Positions 9,110 through 18,959 of a stretch of DNA of 58,970 nt are shown in pieces. Source of the DNA: CAZWDL01 sp964632995. Lineage in GTDB: Bacteria; Bacteroidota; Bacteroidia; Chitinophagales; Saprospiraceae. A model generated the notes under the pieces. It did no database searches. It was given only the letters and a program-made list of their open reading frames with translations, and was not told the DNA's origin. The position numbers were made by a program, and so were the translations under genes. Location of the stretch: contig CAZWDL010000035.1 in assembly GCA_964632995.1 (NCBI GenBank), forward strand, positions 1 to 58,970. Reading direction: 5' to 3'. The stretch's first letter is position 1; the number at the start of each line of letters is the position of its first letter.

Positions 9110-10696
9110 ATGAAATTCCATATTTGCCTTCCGTTTTTACTACTACTTACTCAGCTCATCACGTCCAACAGGGAGCCGGTCCTACCCGAAGAGGAACAAG
9201 TTACCGGCCAGCCGAATATAGTTGTCATTCTGGCCGATGACATGGGCTATTCCGACCTGGGTTGTTACGGCAGTGAAATCGCTACGCCACACCTGGATCA
9301 GCTGGCTGCCGGCGGTGTCCGCTTTACACAGTTTTACAACGCCGCCCGTTGCTGCCCGACGCGGGCCAGTCTGCTCACCGGCCTGTACCCGCATCAGGTG
9401 GGAATGGGCGGAATGGTGCATCAGATGGGAGAAAGCCGCCCTCCGGGCCCCTATCAGGGTTACCTGACGCCCGACAGTTGCCTCACTATCGCTGAGGCAC
9501 TGAAGCCAGTAGGATACCGGAGCTACATGTCCGGCAAGTGGCACGTGGGAGAAGACCCGCAACACTGGCCTTTGCAACGCGGCTTCGACCGCTACCAGGG
9601 CCTCATCAGCGGCGCCAGTTCCTACTTCGAGCTCATTCGCCACCAGCCGCGCATACGAGTCATGGCTCTGGACAGCAGCCGGTGGGCGCCGCCCTGCGAA
9701 GATTTTTACATAACCGATGCAACCACTGACTTTGCGGTGGAACAACTTCAAAACCACCGGCGGCAGTACGCGGAACAGCCTTTCTTCCTCTACGTCGCCT
9801 ACACTGCTCCGCATTGGCCGCTGCACGCTCTTCCTGAAGACATCGCCCGCTACGAGGGGCGCTATGAAATCGGCTGGGACAGCCTGCAGCGCGAGCGGCA
9901 CGAGCGGCAGCAGGGCCTCGGTCTTTTCAAGGAAGCACTGCCCTTACCGAAACGCACCAAAACCATCCCCGCCTGGGAAGAGGTGGAAGAAAAAGACCAT
10001 TGGGTTCGCCGGATGCAGGTGTACGCCGCCATGGTCGACCGGATGGACCAGGGTGTCGGGCGCATCGTCGAAACCCTGCGCGACAATGGTCAATTCGAAA
10101 ACACCATTATCCTATTCCTCTCGGACAACGGCGCCTGCGCCGAGGAGATCAGCGGCCGGCGCCTGCACAACCCGGAAGCTATCATCGGCGAGCCCGGTTC
10201 CTACGCTGCCTACCGCGAACCCTGGGCGCTGGCCGGCAATACCCCTTTTCGCTATTACAAAAGCTGGGTTCACGAGGGCGGCAACGCCACCCCCTTTATC
10301 GTGCACTGGCCCGCCGGCAATTTGCCGAAAGGCGAAATCATCCGCCGGCCTGCCCACATCATTGACCTGATGCCTACTTTCCTGGAACTGGCAGGCGCCT
10401 CCTATCCGGATACTTTCCGGGAAAAAGCCACCAAGCCGCTCGAAGGAGAAAGCCTTCTGCCCTATCTGCAAGGAGAGACATTAGCGGAACGAACCTTATA
10501 CTGGGAACATTTTGGGAAAGCAGCCATGCGGCAGAGTGAATGGAAAATCGTACGCGTGGATGATCAGCCCTGGGAACTCTATCATCTCGGCCGCGATCGC
10601 AATGAAATCTCCAACCTAGCGGATCGTCATCCGGAGCGAGTCCGGAAAATGTCCAAGGCTTATGAAGAGTGGGCGCAGCGCGTGGGGGTTAGATGA
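9110..10696 (+). CDS. Exported S1-family arylsulfatase
   Basis: A 528-residue sulfatase with a signal peptide (MKFHICLPFLLLLTQLITS). 'VVILADDMGYSDLG' carries the metal-binding Asp pair. 'CCPTRASLLTG' is the formylglycine signature, with Cys81 as the residue to be converted. 'SGKWHVG' and 'FLSDNGAC' complete the active site. ATG 9110 is chosen over ATG 9101 because AAGGA (9096-9100) sits at a better distance from it. It lies directly downstream of the uronate uptake genes, so desulfation of a sulfated uronic-acid polysaccharide such as ulvan or fucan is a sensible guess, but the substrate is not shown. Confidence 0.93.
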   Translation: MKFHICLPFLLLLTQLITSNREPVLPEEEQVTGQPNIVVILADDMGYSDLGCYGSEIATPHLDQLAAGGVRFTQFYNAARCCPTRASLLTGLYPHQVGMGGMVHQMGESRPPGPYQGYLTPDSCLTIAEALKPVGYRSYMSGKWHVGEDPQHWPLQRGFDRYQGLISGASSYFELIRHQPRIRVMALDSSRWAPPCEDFYITDATTDFAVEQLQNHRRQYAEQPFFLYVAYTAPHWPLHALPEDIARYEGRYEIGWDSLQRERHERQQGLGLFKEALPLPKRTKTIPAWEEVEEKDHWVRRMQVYAAMVDRMDQGVGRIVETLRDNGQFENTIILFLSDNGACAEEISGRRLHNPEAIIGEPGSYAAYREPWALAGNTPFRYYKSWVHEGGNATPFIVHWPAGNLPKGEIIRRPAHIIDLMPTFLELAGASYPDTFREKATKPLEGESLLPYLQGETLAERTLYWEHFGKAAMRQSEWKIVRVDDQPWELYHLGRDRNEISNLADRHPERVRKMSKAYEEWAQRVGVR

Positions 10697-10754
10697 AAGT
10701 TATTCGGTTATTAAGAGCCTATCCGAAACAAGCCGGGAGAGTTCAAACTACTCC

Positions 10755-11501
10755 CTACTCGATCAAGACCTGGAACAGCGTCATCAGCCCCACGGCCACC
10801 GTTGCCAGGGTCGCCACTTCCTCTTTGCTCGACTTTTCGTAGGCATCGGGCAGCAGTTCCGAGATGACCATCCAGATCATGGCGCCCGCGGCCAGCCCCA
10901 GGCCTACCGGAAGAAAAGGTTTAAAGAAGGTTACGAAAAGAAAAGCAGGTACGGCAATAAGGGGTTGAGGCAAGCTGGATACGATACTCCAGCCCGCGGC
11001 TTTAAGCGCCGAGACGCCCTTTGGCACCAGCACCAGACTGATGGCCAGCCCCTCGGGAATGTTGTGAACCGCAATAGCCAGAGAGATGAAAAGGCCGAAT
11101 TCCTCGCCTCCGCCAAAGCTCACGCCTACTCCGACTCCTTCAGCAAAAGAATGCAGCGTCATTACCCCAATTATGAGCAGGGATTTGACCGCATCGGCGC
11201 CGCGAAGCTTGCCGACCGTCGCCTCTTCTCCGTTATTATTCGACAACCAACGCTGGCTGAACAAAATAAACAGCAGGCCTATCCCTACTCCGCCTATTGT
11301 CCGGTACAAATCATAGGTGATGCCCTCCTGTACCAGACGAAAACTGGCGGCCAGCATAATACCGGAGGCAATAGCCCCGGACCAGCCCAACCATTTCCCG
11401 GGCATCTCTTTAACAAAGAAAAAAGGTATTGCACCCAGTCCGGTAGCCACGGCGGTAATCATAGCGTAAAGAAATACCCTGAATACAGGTTCATCAAACA
11501 T
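10755..11501 (-). CDS. ZIP-family metal transporter
   Basis: A 248-residue inner-membrane protein with eight hydrophobic segments. 'LHSFAEGVGVGVSF' and 'HNIPEGLAISLVLVP' are the two paired metal-binding helices (TM4 and TM5) of ZIP divalent-cation transporters. The frame extends upstream to 11567, but 'MFDEPVFRVF' starting at 11501 is the natural N-terminus. A second ZIP homologue lies at 32670-33494. It is convergent with the sulfatase gene (58-bp gap) and divergent from the methyltransferase gene. Confidence 0.9.
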   Translation of the reverse strand: MFDEPVFRVFLYAMITAVATGLGAIPFFFVKEMPGKWLGWSGAIASGIMLAASFRLVQEGITYDLYRTIGGVGIGLLFILFSQRWLSNNNGEEATVGKLRGADAVKSLLIIGVMTLHSFAEGVGVGVSFGGGEEFGLFISLAIAVHNIPEGLAISLVLVPKGVSALKAAGWSIVSSLPQPLIAVPAFLFVTFFKPFLPVGLGLAAGAMIWMVISELLPDAYEKSSKEEVATLATVAVGLMTLFQVLIE

Positions 11502-11612
11502 TTGTTTGCTTTTTGGAACCGGGAATTTACTTATCTTAAGACATCCGTCAAAGGACTCCAACGTCATTTATTAAAATTTAACTGACTGCATAAGCATTTC
11601 ATTAAACTCATC

Positions 11613-12251
11613 ATGAACAGTTCTGAACAACAACGATTCGATAAAGCCGCCCGTGACTGGGATAAGGATTCCGGCCATGTGGAGCGAGCCATGAAACTGA
11701 CTGCCGAACTCCGTCCCATAATACGAAAGCACCAGCTTCAATCCGCCCTGGATTACGGCGCCGGAACCGGGCTGCTCAGCTTCTTGCTCGCCGAAGACCT
11801 GCAAAGCATCACCCTGATGGATACCTCTGCCGGCATGTTAAAAGAAGCTCGCCGTAAAATTGAAAAAAACGGGCTTGAGAACAAAATCAAAACCGTACAG
11901 GGCGACCTGCTAAAGGATACGCACGAGCAGCAGTATGATTTGATCTACCTCCTTATGACCCTGCATCATATCCTCGACACGCGCGGTATTCTGAAAGCTT
12001 TTTATCAGCACCTGCATCCCGGTGGATGGCTCTGCATTGCCGACCTTGACGAAGAGGACGGCAGCTTCCATGCCGGATTCCCCGATTTCGACGGGCATAA
12101 CGGCTTCAATCAGGATGAGCTGCGCGCACTATTGCAAAATATCGGGTTCCAAAATGTACACTCCGGTTTATTTTACGAAGAGATAGAAGAAAAAGAAGAC
12201 GGTCCGCGCGCCTATCCGCTCTTTCTGATGCGGGCCCAAAAACCGAATTAG
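11613..12251 (+). CDS. Class I SAM-dependent methyltransferase
   Basis: A 212-residue Rossmann-fold methyltransferase. 'ALDYGAGTGLLSFLLAE' near residues 45-61 is SAM-binding motif I. 'LMDTSAGML' is motif II, and 'YDLIYLLMTLHHI' holds the post-I acidic strand and motif IV. The substrate is not predictable from sequence. It sits 41 bp upstream of the 12293 membrane protein gene on the same strand. Confidence 0.88.
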   Translation: MNSSEQQRFDKAARDWDKDSGHVERAMKLTAELRPIIRKHQLQSALDYGAGTGLLSFLLAEDLQSITLMDTSAGMLKEARRKIEKNGLENKIKTVQGDLLKDTHEQQYDLIYLLMTLHHILDTRGILKAFYQHLHPGGWLCIADLDEEDGSFHAGFPDFDGHNGFNQDELRALLQNIGFQNVHSGLFYEEIEEKEDGPRAYPLFLMRAQKPN

Positions 12252-12292
12252 AAGAAAGACTCCACAAACAAAACACCTGAACATCTGGATTC

Positions 12293-13393
12293 ATGACAGA
12301 ACTTACTCCAAGGCGGCGGCTGCTGTCGCTCGACGCCTATCGTGGTATCACCATGTTTTTACTCATTGCTGAATCAGCGATGTTATACGCCGCTCTTCTC
12401 GATTATTTTCCAGAAGATACGCTTGGCTGCCAGCTAGCCCTTCAGTTCCACCACCATCCCTGGAACGGCCTGCGCTTTTGGGACCTTATCCAGCCTTTCT
12501 TTATGTTCATCGTAGGAGTCGCCATGCCTTTTTCCTTTACCAAGCGATTAACCCGGGGGGATTCGTACGCCTCCGTTCGCGGGCATATTCTGCGTCGCTG
12601 TCTGCTGCTATTTCTTTTTGGCGTAGGCCTGCACTGCGTCTATGCCCACAAACTCGTATGGGAGTTATGGAACGTGCTGACGCAGTTGTCTTTCACCATT
12701 CTCGTCACCTTTCTCATTCTGCGCTGGCCCCGCTGGTCGCAGCTTGCCATTTCCCTCGGATTTCTAGTACTTACCGAGGCCTTGTACCGGATGTATCTGC
12801 CGGAAGCACCTTATATTCAGGAGGGCAACTTCGGCGACTGGATGGATCGTCTGCTGATGGGCAAAACCAATTCCGGTGACTGGGTGGCGATCAATATTTT
12901 GCCTACCGCCGCCCATACGATATGGGGCGCTATGTGCGGCTGGCTGCTGTTTTCCGACCGCAGCGATCGTCAGAAAGTTCGCTGGTTGCTGCTGGCGGCC
13001 GGCGCCGCCTTTGTGCTTGGCTACGGCCTCGACTGGCTGGGTATCACCCCGATCGTCAAACGTATCGCCACCAGTTCCTTTACGTTGGCCTCAGGCGGCT
13101 GGTGCCTGCTCGCGCTGGCCTTTCTCTACTGGCTGGTGGATATGAAAGACTTCCGGCGCTGGCCGACCACCTTTGTCATCGTAGGCATGAATCCCATATT
13201 TATTTATCTGTTCACCCAAACCGTAGGTCACCAATGGTTTGTCGATTTCGTGCATATTTTTAACGACGGAATACTCGGTGTTTTGGGGCTCAGCCAGCCG
13301 TTCCTGGATATCAGCAACGGAATTTTCACGCTGATTCTTTTCTGGTACATCTGCTACTGGCTGTATCAGCACCGGATTTTCATCAAAATATAA
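12293..13393 (+). CDS. DUF5009/HGSNAT-like membrane acyltransferase
   Basis: A 366-residue protein with about ten membrane segments. The opening 'RLLSLDAYRGITMFLLIAES' and 'LRFWDLIQPFFMFIVGVAMP' are the hallmarks of the heparan-alpha-glucosaminide N-acetyltransferase/DUF5009 family, in which a membrane helix bundle transfers acetyl from acetyl-CoA to sugar amines. Bacterial members are largely uncharacterised, so the acetyltransferase role is by family only. A strong hairpin follows ten bases after the stop. Confidence 0.85.
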   Translation: MTELTPRRRLLSLDAYRGITMFLLIAESAMLYAALLDYFPEDTLGCQLALQFHHHPWNGLRFWDLIQPFFMFIVGVAMPFSFTKRLTRGDSYASVRGHILRRCLLLFLFGVGLHCVYAHKLVWELWNVLTQLSFTILVTFLILRWPRWSQLAISLGFLVLTEALYRMYLPEAPYIQEGNFGDWMDRLLMGKTNSGDWVAINILPTAAHTIWGAMCGWLLFSDRSDRQKVRWLLLAAGAAFVLGYGLDWLGITPIVKRIATSSFTLASGGWCLLALAFLYWLVDMKDFRRWPTTFVIVGMNPIFIYLFTQTVGHQWFVDFVHIFNDGILGVLGLSQPFLDISNGIFTLILFWYICYWLYQHRIFIKI

Positions 13394-13403
13394 TTGGCCT
13401 TCA

Positions 13404-13433
13404 GCCGGAAATCTGTTCGTCCAGATTTCCGGC
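13404..13433 (+). terminator. Hairpin terminator after the DUF5009 gene
   Basis: GCCGGAAATCTG, loop TTCGTC, CAGATTTCCGGC is a perfect 12-bp stem starting ten bases after the stop codon. There is no clean T-run, so factor-assisted or structural termination is possible. Confidence 0.6.
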
Positions 13434-13455
13434 GGCAGTTCTCGGGGAGGAAACA

Positions 13456-13508
13456 TTGACGGGGCGACTGAGGGATATTGACGGGGTGACTCAGAGTCAC
13501 CCCGTCAA
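13456..13508. repeat. Short direct repeat plus 31-nt palindrome
   Basis: 'TTGACGGGGYGACT' occurs twice (13456 and 13478). The second copy forms the left arm of an exact dyad, TTGACGGGGTGACTC-A-GAGTCACCCCGTCAA (13478-13508). It lies between two convergent genes and could act as a bidirectional terminator or as a small selfish palindrome. Confidence 0.55.
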
Positions 13509-13618
13509 TGCTCAGCGTTCGAGATGATCGTGTTCGCCAAAATGGTCGGATAGAAGGTGCACGCAGTTTTGCATTTGTTCTGCCGTAAATTTTCTATTGC
13601 GACCATTGGTGAACCTCA

Positions 13619-15301
13619 TCACTCCACCCGCAATGTCCGCAGCCGGTTAAGGACAGCAGCCAGTTCTTGCGGGCGGAAGTAGGCGTAATCCCCTACCTTG
13701 CGTTGATTGAGTACATCGAGTCCTTCCTGTTCGATGTTATGCATCAGGCGGTCCAGTATTTCCGGCACGGTGTGGGCGCCCATGTAACGGCGGGCATAAT
13801 TCAAGGCATCACCGATCGCATTCAGCTGACTGTTATGGACGAGTTGCTCAACCGCTGAGACATCGATATCGCTACGGCCGAATTGCAGCTGATTGACGCC
13901 GCGAGGGCGGATTTTCACTTTTCGCCCGCGCTGTGGATCTACGCTGTCGGCCAGTGGACGGCGTTCGGCGGGCGGGTTAATACCCGTTGTGCCCTCGGGT
14001 TGGCGTTCATCCTGATGCGCCCGGGCAATCTTTCGGGCTTCCTCTGTAAGGTCCCGGGGCAGGTATTCCACCATGCACAACACCCGGTCGGCAACATCGA
14101 AGTACATGCCCGAGCCGCCGATAACGATAACAGAAGACACCCCTTGTTCCTCATAGAGTTGCCGCGCCCGGTCGATAAAAGGCGTTATCGGTTCACGTTC
14201 CTTGGGTACGAGCTGCTGCATGCGGTGATCGCGGATCATAAAATTCGTCGCGGAAGTATCTTCATCAATCAGCAAAAGCTTGCTACCCGTCTCCAGCGCC
14301 TCCACCACATTGGCGGCCTGGGAAGTACTCCCGCTGGCGTTCTCTGTGCGGAATCGGCGGGTGTCTTTGCCTTGCGGCAAATTGTTGATGAAGGCCGAAA
14401 TATCCACCCGCTCGATATAGCGACCATCTTCAGCGCGGATTTTCATAGCCGTCGGGTTAGTCAACACGAAGGCGCGGCCGTCTTCCGGCAGGTGATTATA
14501 CACGCCCAGTTCCAGCGCGTGCAGCAGGGTGGATTTACCGTGGTAGCCACCCCCGACAATCAAGGTGATGCCGGCGGGAAGGCCCATCCCGGTCAGGGTG
14601 CGGTTAGGCAATTCTATTTCCTGCCGCAGGGAGGCCGGGCTTTCAAAAGGCACTCCCCCTACCAGAGGTCGCGGGTCCACCCCGCTGGCCCTTGGCAATA
14701 AGGAACCATCGGCCACAAAGGCGACCAAATCAAGTTCCGGCAACTTATCCCGCAGGGCATCGGCATCCTCACAGGTGAACAGGTGCTCGCGCAGGTGATC
14801 CTCATCGAGCACGCCGTAAAAGAGGCTGTCGGCTACAATCGCCGGAATTTCCTTATCAAAAATGGCTTCCGCCTGCTGGCCGGCGATGCGCCGCCCAAAA
14901 GCCGGAAGGCCTACCCGGAAGCGCAGCTCCAGGGTATCCCCTTCCAGGATGACGGAACTGCGCTCCAGCACTTCCTGTCCGGGCCGGTCGATGAAAACCG
15001 CGCCACTTTTTCCACTTCCGCGATCCCCCTTAGCGTGCCGCCGCGTTGCTTCATCAAAGCGGCGGGTCAGGTAATCGCGCAGCGCTACTGCTCTCGAACG
15101 GTTGTTGTAAGTCCATTCGGGAAAGTTATGCTGCAATCGTATCCGTACGCGGCTCGGCGCCGCGAAAGGGTCGCCCTGAACATGATCGATGAAGAGCTGG
15201 AACTGTTCGTATTCATAAGCGCCGCGCAAATCCTTGTAGGCCTTGTACCCCTTGCCGTCCAGACGGCGTAATTCTTTCCTCAAATCGTTTTGTTGTTTCA
15301 T
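13619..15301 (-). CDS. ABC-class ATPase domain protein
   Basis: A 560-residue protein of the 'predicted ATPase of the ABC class' family. 'LIVGGGYHGKSTLLHAL' near residue 250 is the Walker A motif, and 'LLLIDEDTSATNFM' is the Walker B motif with its Glu/Asp. 'VIGGSGMYFDVADRVLCM' matches the H-loop region of this family. There are no membrane segments, so this is not a transporter. Its cellular role is unknown. The N-terminus 'MKQQNDLRKELRRLDGKGY' is well conserved in the family, which supports the start. Confidence 0.88.
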   Translation of the reverse strand: MKQQNDLRKELRRLDGKGYKAYKDLRGAYEYEQFQLFIDHVQGDPFAAPSRVRIRLQHNFPEWTYNNRSRAVALRDYLTRRFDEATRRHAKGDRGSGKSGAVFIDRPGQEVLERSSVILEGDTLELRFRVGLPAFGRRIAGQQAEAIFDKEIPAIVADSLFYGVLDEDHLREHLFTCEDADALRDKLPELDLVAFVADGSLLPRASGVDPRPLVGGVPFESPASLRQEIELPNRTLTGMGLPAGITLIVGGGYHGKSTLLHALELGVYNHLPEDGRAFVLTNPTAMKIRAEDGRYIERVDISAFINNLPQGKDTRRFRTENASGSTSQAANVVEALETGSKLLLIDEDTSATNFMIRDHRMQQLVPKEREPITPFIDRARQLYEEQGVSSVIVIGGSGMYFDVADRVLCMVEYLPRDLTEEARKIARAHQDERQPEGTTGINPPAERRPLADSVDPQRGRKVKIRPRGVNQLQFGRSDIDVSAVEQLVHNSQLNAIGDALNYARRYMGAHTVPEILDRLMHNIEQEGLDVLNQRKVGDYAYFRPQELAAVLNRLRTLRVE

Positions 15302-15480
15302 ACAGCATTTCGCATTTTCTGATTCCGGGAACTCTTCCAGCCTTTATTTGACAAGAAAGTCAGCGGGATGTTTGACCGAAGGGTCGCTTTCAGCCAGGAA
15401 GCAGGCAACAGACAGAAGTCCGGCGCTGCAGAACACAAGCAGAAAAGACAACGACTGCTACCGGGCCAGCTCCCCCGCGC

Positions 15481-16827
15481 CTAAAACCCCGCTCCGAGCA
15501 TCCAATACAACAACAGGGTCATTCCCAGCACCACCAGTCCCTGCAGGCCGGTCATCACCGTATAACTCCGGTACGCATTGCGCATCTCGATGCCGCTGAA
15601 CTGGGAGACCACCCAGAAGTAGCTGTCATTGGCATGGGAGACCGTCATCGCGCCGCCCCCAAGCGCCATAACTACCAGCCCGAGCTCCAATGGGGTGTCA
15701 AACCCCATCGTACCCACCAGCGGCGCCAGAATTGAACTGGTGATGACCAGCGCCGAGGTCGAGGAGCCCTGCGCGGTTTTCAGCAGGGCGGAAATGAGAA
15801 AAGTAAGGATCAGCAACAAGGGGCCAGCGTAGCTTTCGCCACTGACCCAGCCGCCGACGAGCTCGCCCAGAGGAGTAGCCTTGAGCACTCCGCCAAAAGC
15901 ACCTCCCATGCCTGTGATAACCAGAATAGGACCGGCCAGCTTGACTCCTTCCGCTATCCATCCGTTGAGATACGCTTCATTCATGGCCGGCAGCAGGCTG
16001 AAAGCAAAAAGCAAGCCGATAAACAAAGCGATGAGCGGATGCCCGGTAAAGCGCAATACCATTCCCGCGCCCTCTTCCCATCCAAAATAGCCGGCCACCG
16101 ACCCTCCGGCGATGAGCAGAATGGGAAGGAGTATTGGCGCCAGCGATAGGAAAGCCCCCGGCATTCGCTCCTGCTCAGGCTCCGGAAAAACCTCGGCGGA
16201 ACTGGGAGTGTACGGTCCGTAGCGACGGGCGAAATAATAGGCGGCCAGCAAGGTCGGGATAGAAACGATCAGCCCCAGCAACATGATGGTCCCCAGGTAA
16301 TCGCCGGCTCCGATATTGCCGGCGGCAGCGACTGGGCCGGGCGTGGGCGGAATAAGCGTGTGGGTGGTATATAGCCCGGAAGCCAGCGCCAGCGCCAGGG
16401 TCGATTTGGCTACTCCCGTCCGCTTTGACAAGGCCTTATTCAGCCCGGAAAGAATGATGAATCCGCTGTCACAAAAAACGGGCACGCTGACTACTGCCCC
16501 AATCAAAGACATGGCCAGCGCCGGTCGCTTTTGCCCCAGCAGAGACAGCATCAGATCCGCAATGCGTATGGCCGCCCCCGACTTTTCCAAAATGACGCCG
16601 ATAATGCTTCCCATGACCACGATTAATCCGATATATCCCAGCAGACCGCCAAATCCGCCGTTGATGGCCTCGATGAGTTGCTCCGGGCCCAACCCTACCC
16701 CCAACCCTAATCCCAGGGTAGCGACAAACAGCGCCAAGAATGGGTGCAGTTTAAATACCGCCGAGGCAACAATGATAAAGGCGATCGACAAAAAAATGGC
16801 AATTAGCAGTGTCGTACCGGTAAGCAT
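15481..16827 (-). CDS. GntP-family gluconate/sugar-acid:H+ symporter
   Basis: A 448-residue transporter with about 12-14 membrane helices, the normal length of GntP proteins. 'FIIVASAVFKLHPFLALF', 'GFGGLLGYIGLIVVMGSIIG' and 'SVPVFCDSGFIIL' are family signatures. It imports gluconate or related sugar acids with protons. Its position facing uxaA and uxaB suggests it serves hexuronate or hexonate uptake in addition to the TRAP system (inference). It is divergent from uxaA with a 467-bp gap that contains a MITE. Confidence 0.9.
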   Translation of the reverse strand: MLTGTTLLIAIFLSIAFIIVASAVFKLHPFLALFVATLGLGLGVGLGPEQLIEAINGGFGGLLGYIGLIVVMGSIIGVILEKSGAAIRIADLMLSLLGQKRPALAMSLIGAVVSVPVFCDSGFIILSGLNKALSKRTGVAKSTLALALASGLYTTHTLIPPTPGPVAAAGNIGAGDYLGTIMLLGLIVSIPTLLAAYYFARRYGPYTPSSAEVFPEPEQERMPGAFLSLAPILLPILLIAGGSVAGYFGWEEGAGMVLRFTGHPLIALFIGLLFAFSLLPAMNEAYLNGWIAEGVKLAGPILVITGMGGAFGGVLKATPLGELVGGWVSGESYAGPLLLILTFLISALLKTAQGSSTSALVITSSILAPLVGTMGFDTPLELGLVVMALGGGAMTVSHANDSYFWVVSQFSGIEMRNAYRSYTVMTGLQGLVVLGMTLLLYWMLGAGF

Positions 16828-17059
16828 ATGGGTTCTTCAGTTGATATCCCCCAAATATAAGTACTCCAAGGAAATTACAGCCGGATACTGCGTGCAGGCC
16901 AGCGTACCGGCCGGACTTAAAAAGCCCGGAAAGGGGAATGGAGAGTCTAAGTACAAGGAACGAAGTTTTGACGACCGGATACTCCTCTTTGGGAAGGTCT
17001 GGCGTCTGCTATCTGGTTTCTGACGTCTTTTTGATCCGACAAGATTAAATTCCTTGCAC

Positions 17060-17227
17060 TTAGTACACTGTAATCTAAGTAGCGTCCAGTTTTGGCAGTG
17101 CCTTTTGGCGAAATGCTGCGTTGCTCGATCGATCAGGTAGCTACGGCTACCCTCACTCCTCGCGCCTTGCCTTTCACCAAAATGCCCATCCCAAAACACG
17201 AAAGAACTTAATTTACAGTGTACTTAG
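17060..17227. repeat. TA-flanked MITE family, copy 1
   Basis: A ~168-bp element with ends TTAGTACACTGTAA and TTACAGTGTACTTAG. Its interior shares 'TTTTGGCG', 'GCGTTGCTC', 'GTAGCT..GGCTA', 'GCGCCTTG' and 'CACCAAAA' in order with copies at 32333-32498 and 54183-54348. It is the most diverged of the three. It sits in the gntP-uxaA divergent region, where it may affect the promoter layout. Confidence 0.7.
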
Positions 17228-17294
17228 GACAACGCCTTCGGATTAAGGGAGAATAGTTCTACTTTCGTCCAATAAAAAGAATTTTAATTACACG

Positions 17295-18944
17295 ATGAAC
17301 CGAACGCTACAGATACATCCCCGCGACAATGTACTGGTCGCCCTGGACGACCTGGAAAACGGCGCCGAAATTCACTGGAACGGCCGGAAAGTGAAAACCG
17401 TGGAGCGCATCCCCGCCAAGCAAAAGCTGGCTGTTGAAGCCATTCCCAAAGGTGGCCCCCTTTACATGTACGGCGTCCTGGTCGGCCGCGCGACGGAGGA
17501 TATTCCCCGCGGCGCCCGGCTGCGCACCGGCAATGTCGTTCACGCTACGGAGGCCTACAGCGACAAATCTGACTCCTACACCTGGAAGCCTCCCGATGTC
17601 AGCGCCTGGCAAAGCCGCAGCTTTCGCGGCTATCACCGTTCCGATGGCCGGGTCGGAACCGCCAACTACTGGCTGATCATTCCGCTCGTCTTTTGTGAAA
17701 ACCGCAATGTTGAGGTCATTCGCGAGGCCCTGCTGGAAGAACTGGGATACCCTCGCCCCCGCAGCTTCGCCGTCAATACCCGCCGGCTGGTGGAGCTCTA
17801 TCAACAGGGAGCGGAAACAACCGATCTGTTAGAGGCCGACATTGTACAATCGGCGGAGGAACAATCAGGCAGGCGGCTCTTTGAGAATATTGACGGCATT
17901 AAGACCCTCGATCACGAAGGCGGCTGCGGCGGCACCCGGGAGGACGCCGATAGCCTTATCCGCTTACTCGCCGCATACATCGATCACCCGAATGTCGGCG
18001 GCGCTACGGTACTCAGCCTGGGCTGCCAGCATGCGCAGATCGCTATACTGCGCAAAGCCCTTCGGGAACGCCATCCCGATTTTGACAAACCGCTGGTTAT
18101 CCTGGAACAGCAACAAAGCCCATCGGAACGCGAATTCATCGCCGAGGCTGTCAAGCGCAGCTTCGTGGGGCTGATCGAAGCCAACCGGAACCAAAGGCGT
18201 GAGGCTTCCCTGAGCAAACTGTGCATCGGCCTGGAATGCGGCGGCTCCGACGGCTTCTCCGGCATCTCCGCCAACCCGGCTCTGGGGCATGCGTCGGATC
18301 TGCTGGTCGCCCTCGGAGGCTGCGCCATCCTCTCCGAGTTCCCCGAACTCAACGGCGTAGAACAGGAATTACTCAATCGCTGTGTCGATAAAGCTACCGC
18401 CGATAAGTTTGCCCACTTGATGGAAACCTACGCCCGCCGCGCCGAAGCGGTGGGCTCCGGCTTCGCTTATAATCCATCGCCGGGAAATATTCGCGACGGG
18501 CTCATCACCGACGCCATCAAATCGGCCGGTGCTGCCCGCAAAGGAGGCACCTCCCCCATCACCAGCGTCCTCGACTATACCGAACCAGCCGCCGGCCAGG
18601 GACTGCAACTGCTCTGCACACCGGGCAACGACGTGGAGAGCACGACCGGCCTGGCCGGATCGGGCGCCAATATCATCGTATTCACCACCGGCCTGGGTAC
18701 GCCGACCGGCAATCCCGTCGCCCCAACCATCAAGGTGTCAACTAATACCCGCCTGGCCCGGCGCATGCCCGACCTCATCGACATCGATGCCGGCACCATC
18801 ATCAGCGGACAGGACTCTATCGAAAGCAAAGGCCGGGAAATACTGGATTATATCATCCGCGTTGCCAGTGGTGAAATAACCCCGCGCGCCGTACAGCTCG
18901 GACAGGATGATTTCATCCCGTGGAAAAGGGGCATCTCGCTTTGA
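17295..18944 (+). CDS. uxaA: Altronate dehydratase UxaA
   Basis: A 549-residue Fe-dependent dehydratase, the full two-domain length. It converts D-altronate to 2-keto-3-deoxygluconate. An N-terminal SAF domain (about residues 1-95, 'IHPRDNVLVALDDLENG') precedes the UxaA/GarD domain. 'GYHRSDGRVGTANYWLI', 'HEGGCGGTREDADSL', 'LECGGSDGFSGISANP' and 'VFTTGLGTPTGNPVAPTIKV' (each a family block) are all present, including the Cys residues. uxaB follows after 15 bp, so the two form an operon. Confidence 0.95.
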   Translation: MNRTLQIHPRDNVLVALDDLENGAEIHWNGRKVKTVERIPAKQKLAVEAIPKGGPLYMYGVLVGRATEDIPRGARLRTGNVVHATEAYSDKSDSYTWKPPDVSAWQSRSFRGYHRSDGRVGTANYWLIIPLVFCENRNVEVIREALLEELGYPRPRSFAVNTRRLVELYQQGAETTDLLEADIVQSAEEQSGRRLFENIDGIKTLDHEGGCGGTREDADSLIRLLAAYIDHPNVGGATVLSLGCQHAQIAILRKALRERHPDFDKPLVILEQQQSPSEREFIAEAVKRSFVGLIEANRNQRREASLSKLCIGLECGGSDGFSGISANPALGHASDLLVALGGCAILSEFPELNGVEQELLNRCVDKATADKFAHLMETYARRAEAVGSGFAYNPSPGNIRDGLITDAIKSAGAARKGGTSPITSVLDYTEPAAGQGLQLLCTPGNDVESTTGLAGSGANIIVFTTGLGTPTGNPVAPTIKVSTNTRLARRMPDLIDIDAGTIISGQDSIESKGREILDYIIRVASGEITPRAVQLGQDDFIPWKRGISL

Positions 18945-18959
18945 GGTAACACCGGAAGC

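Noticed and set aside
10662..11585. 307-codon plus-strand frame opposite the ZIP gene
   Set aside because: Composition is that of an antisense shadow; the minus-strand frame has the ZIP metal-site helices.
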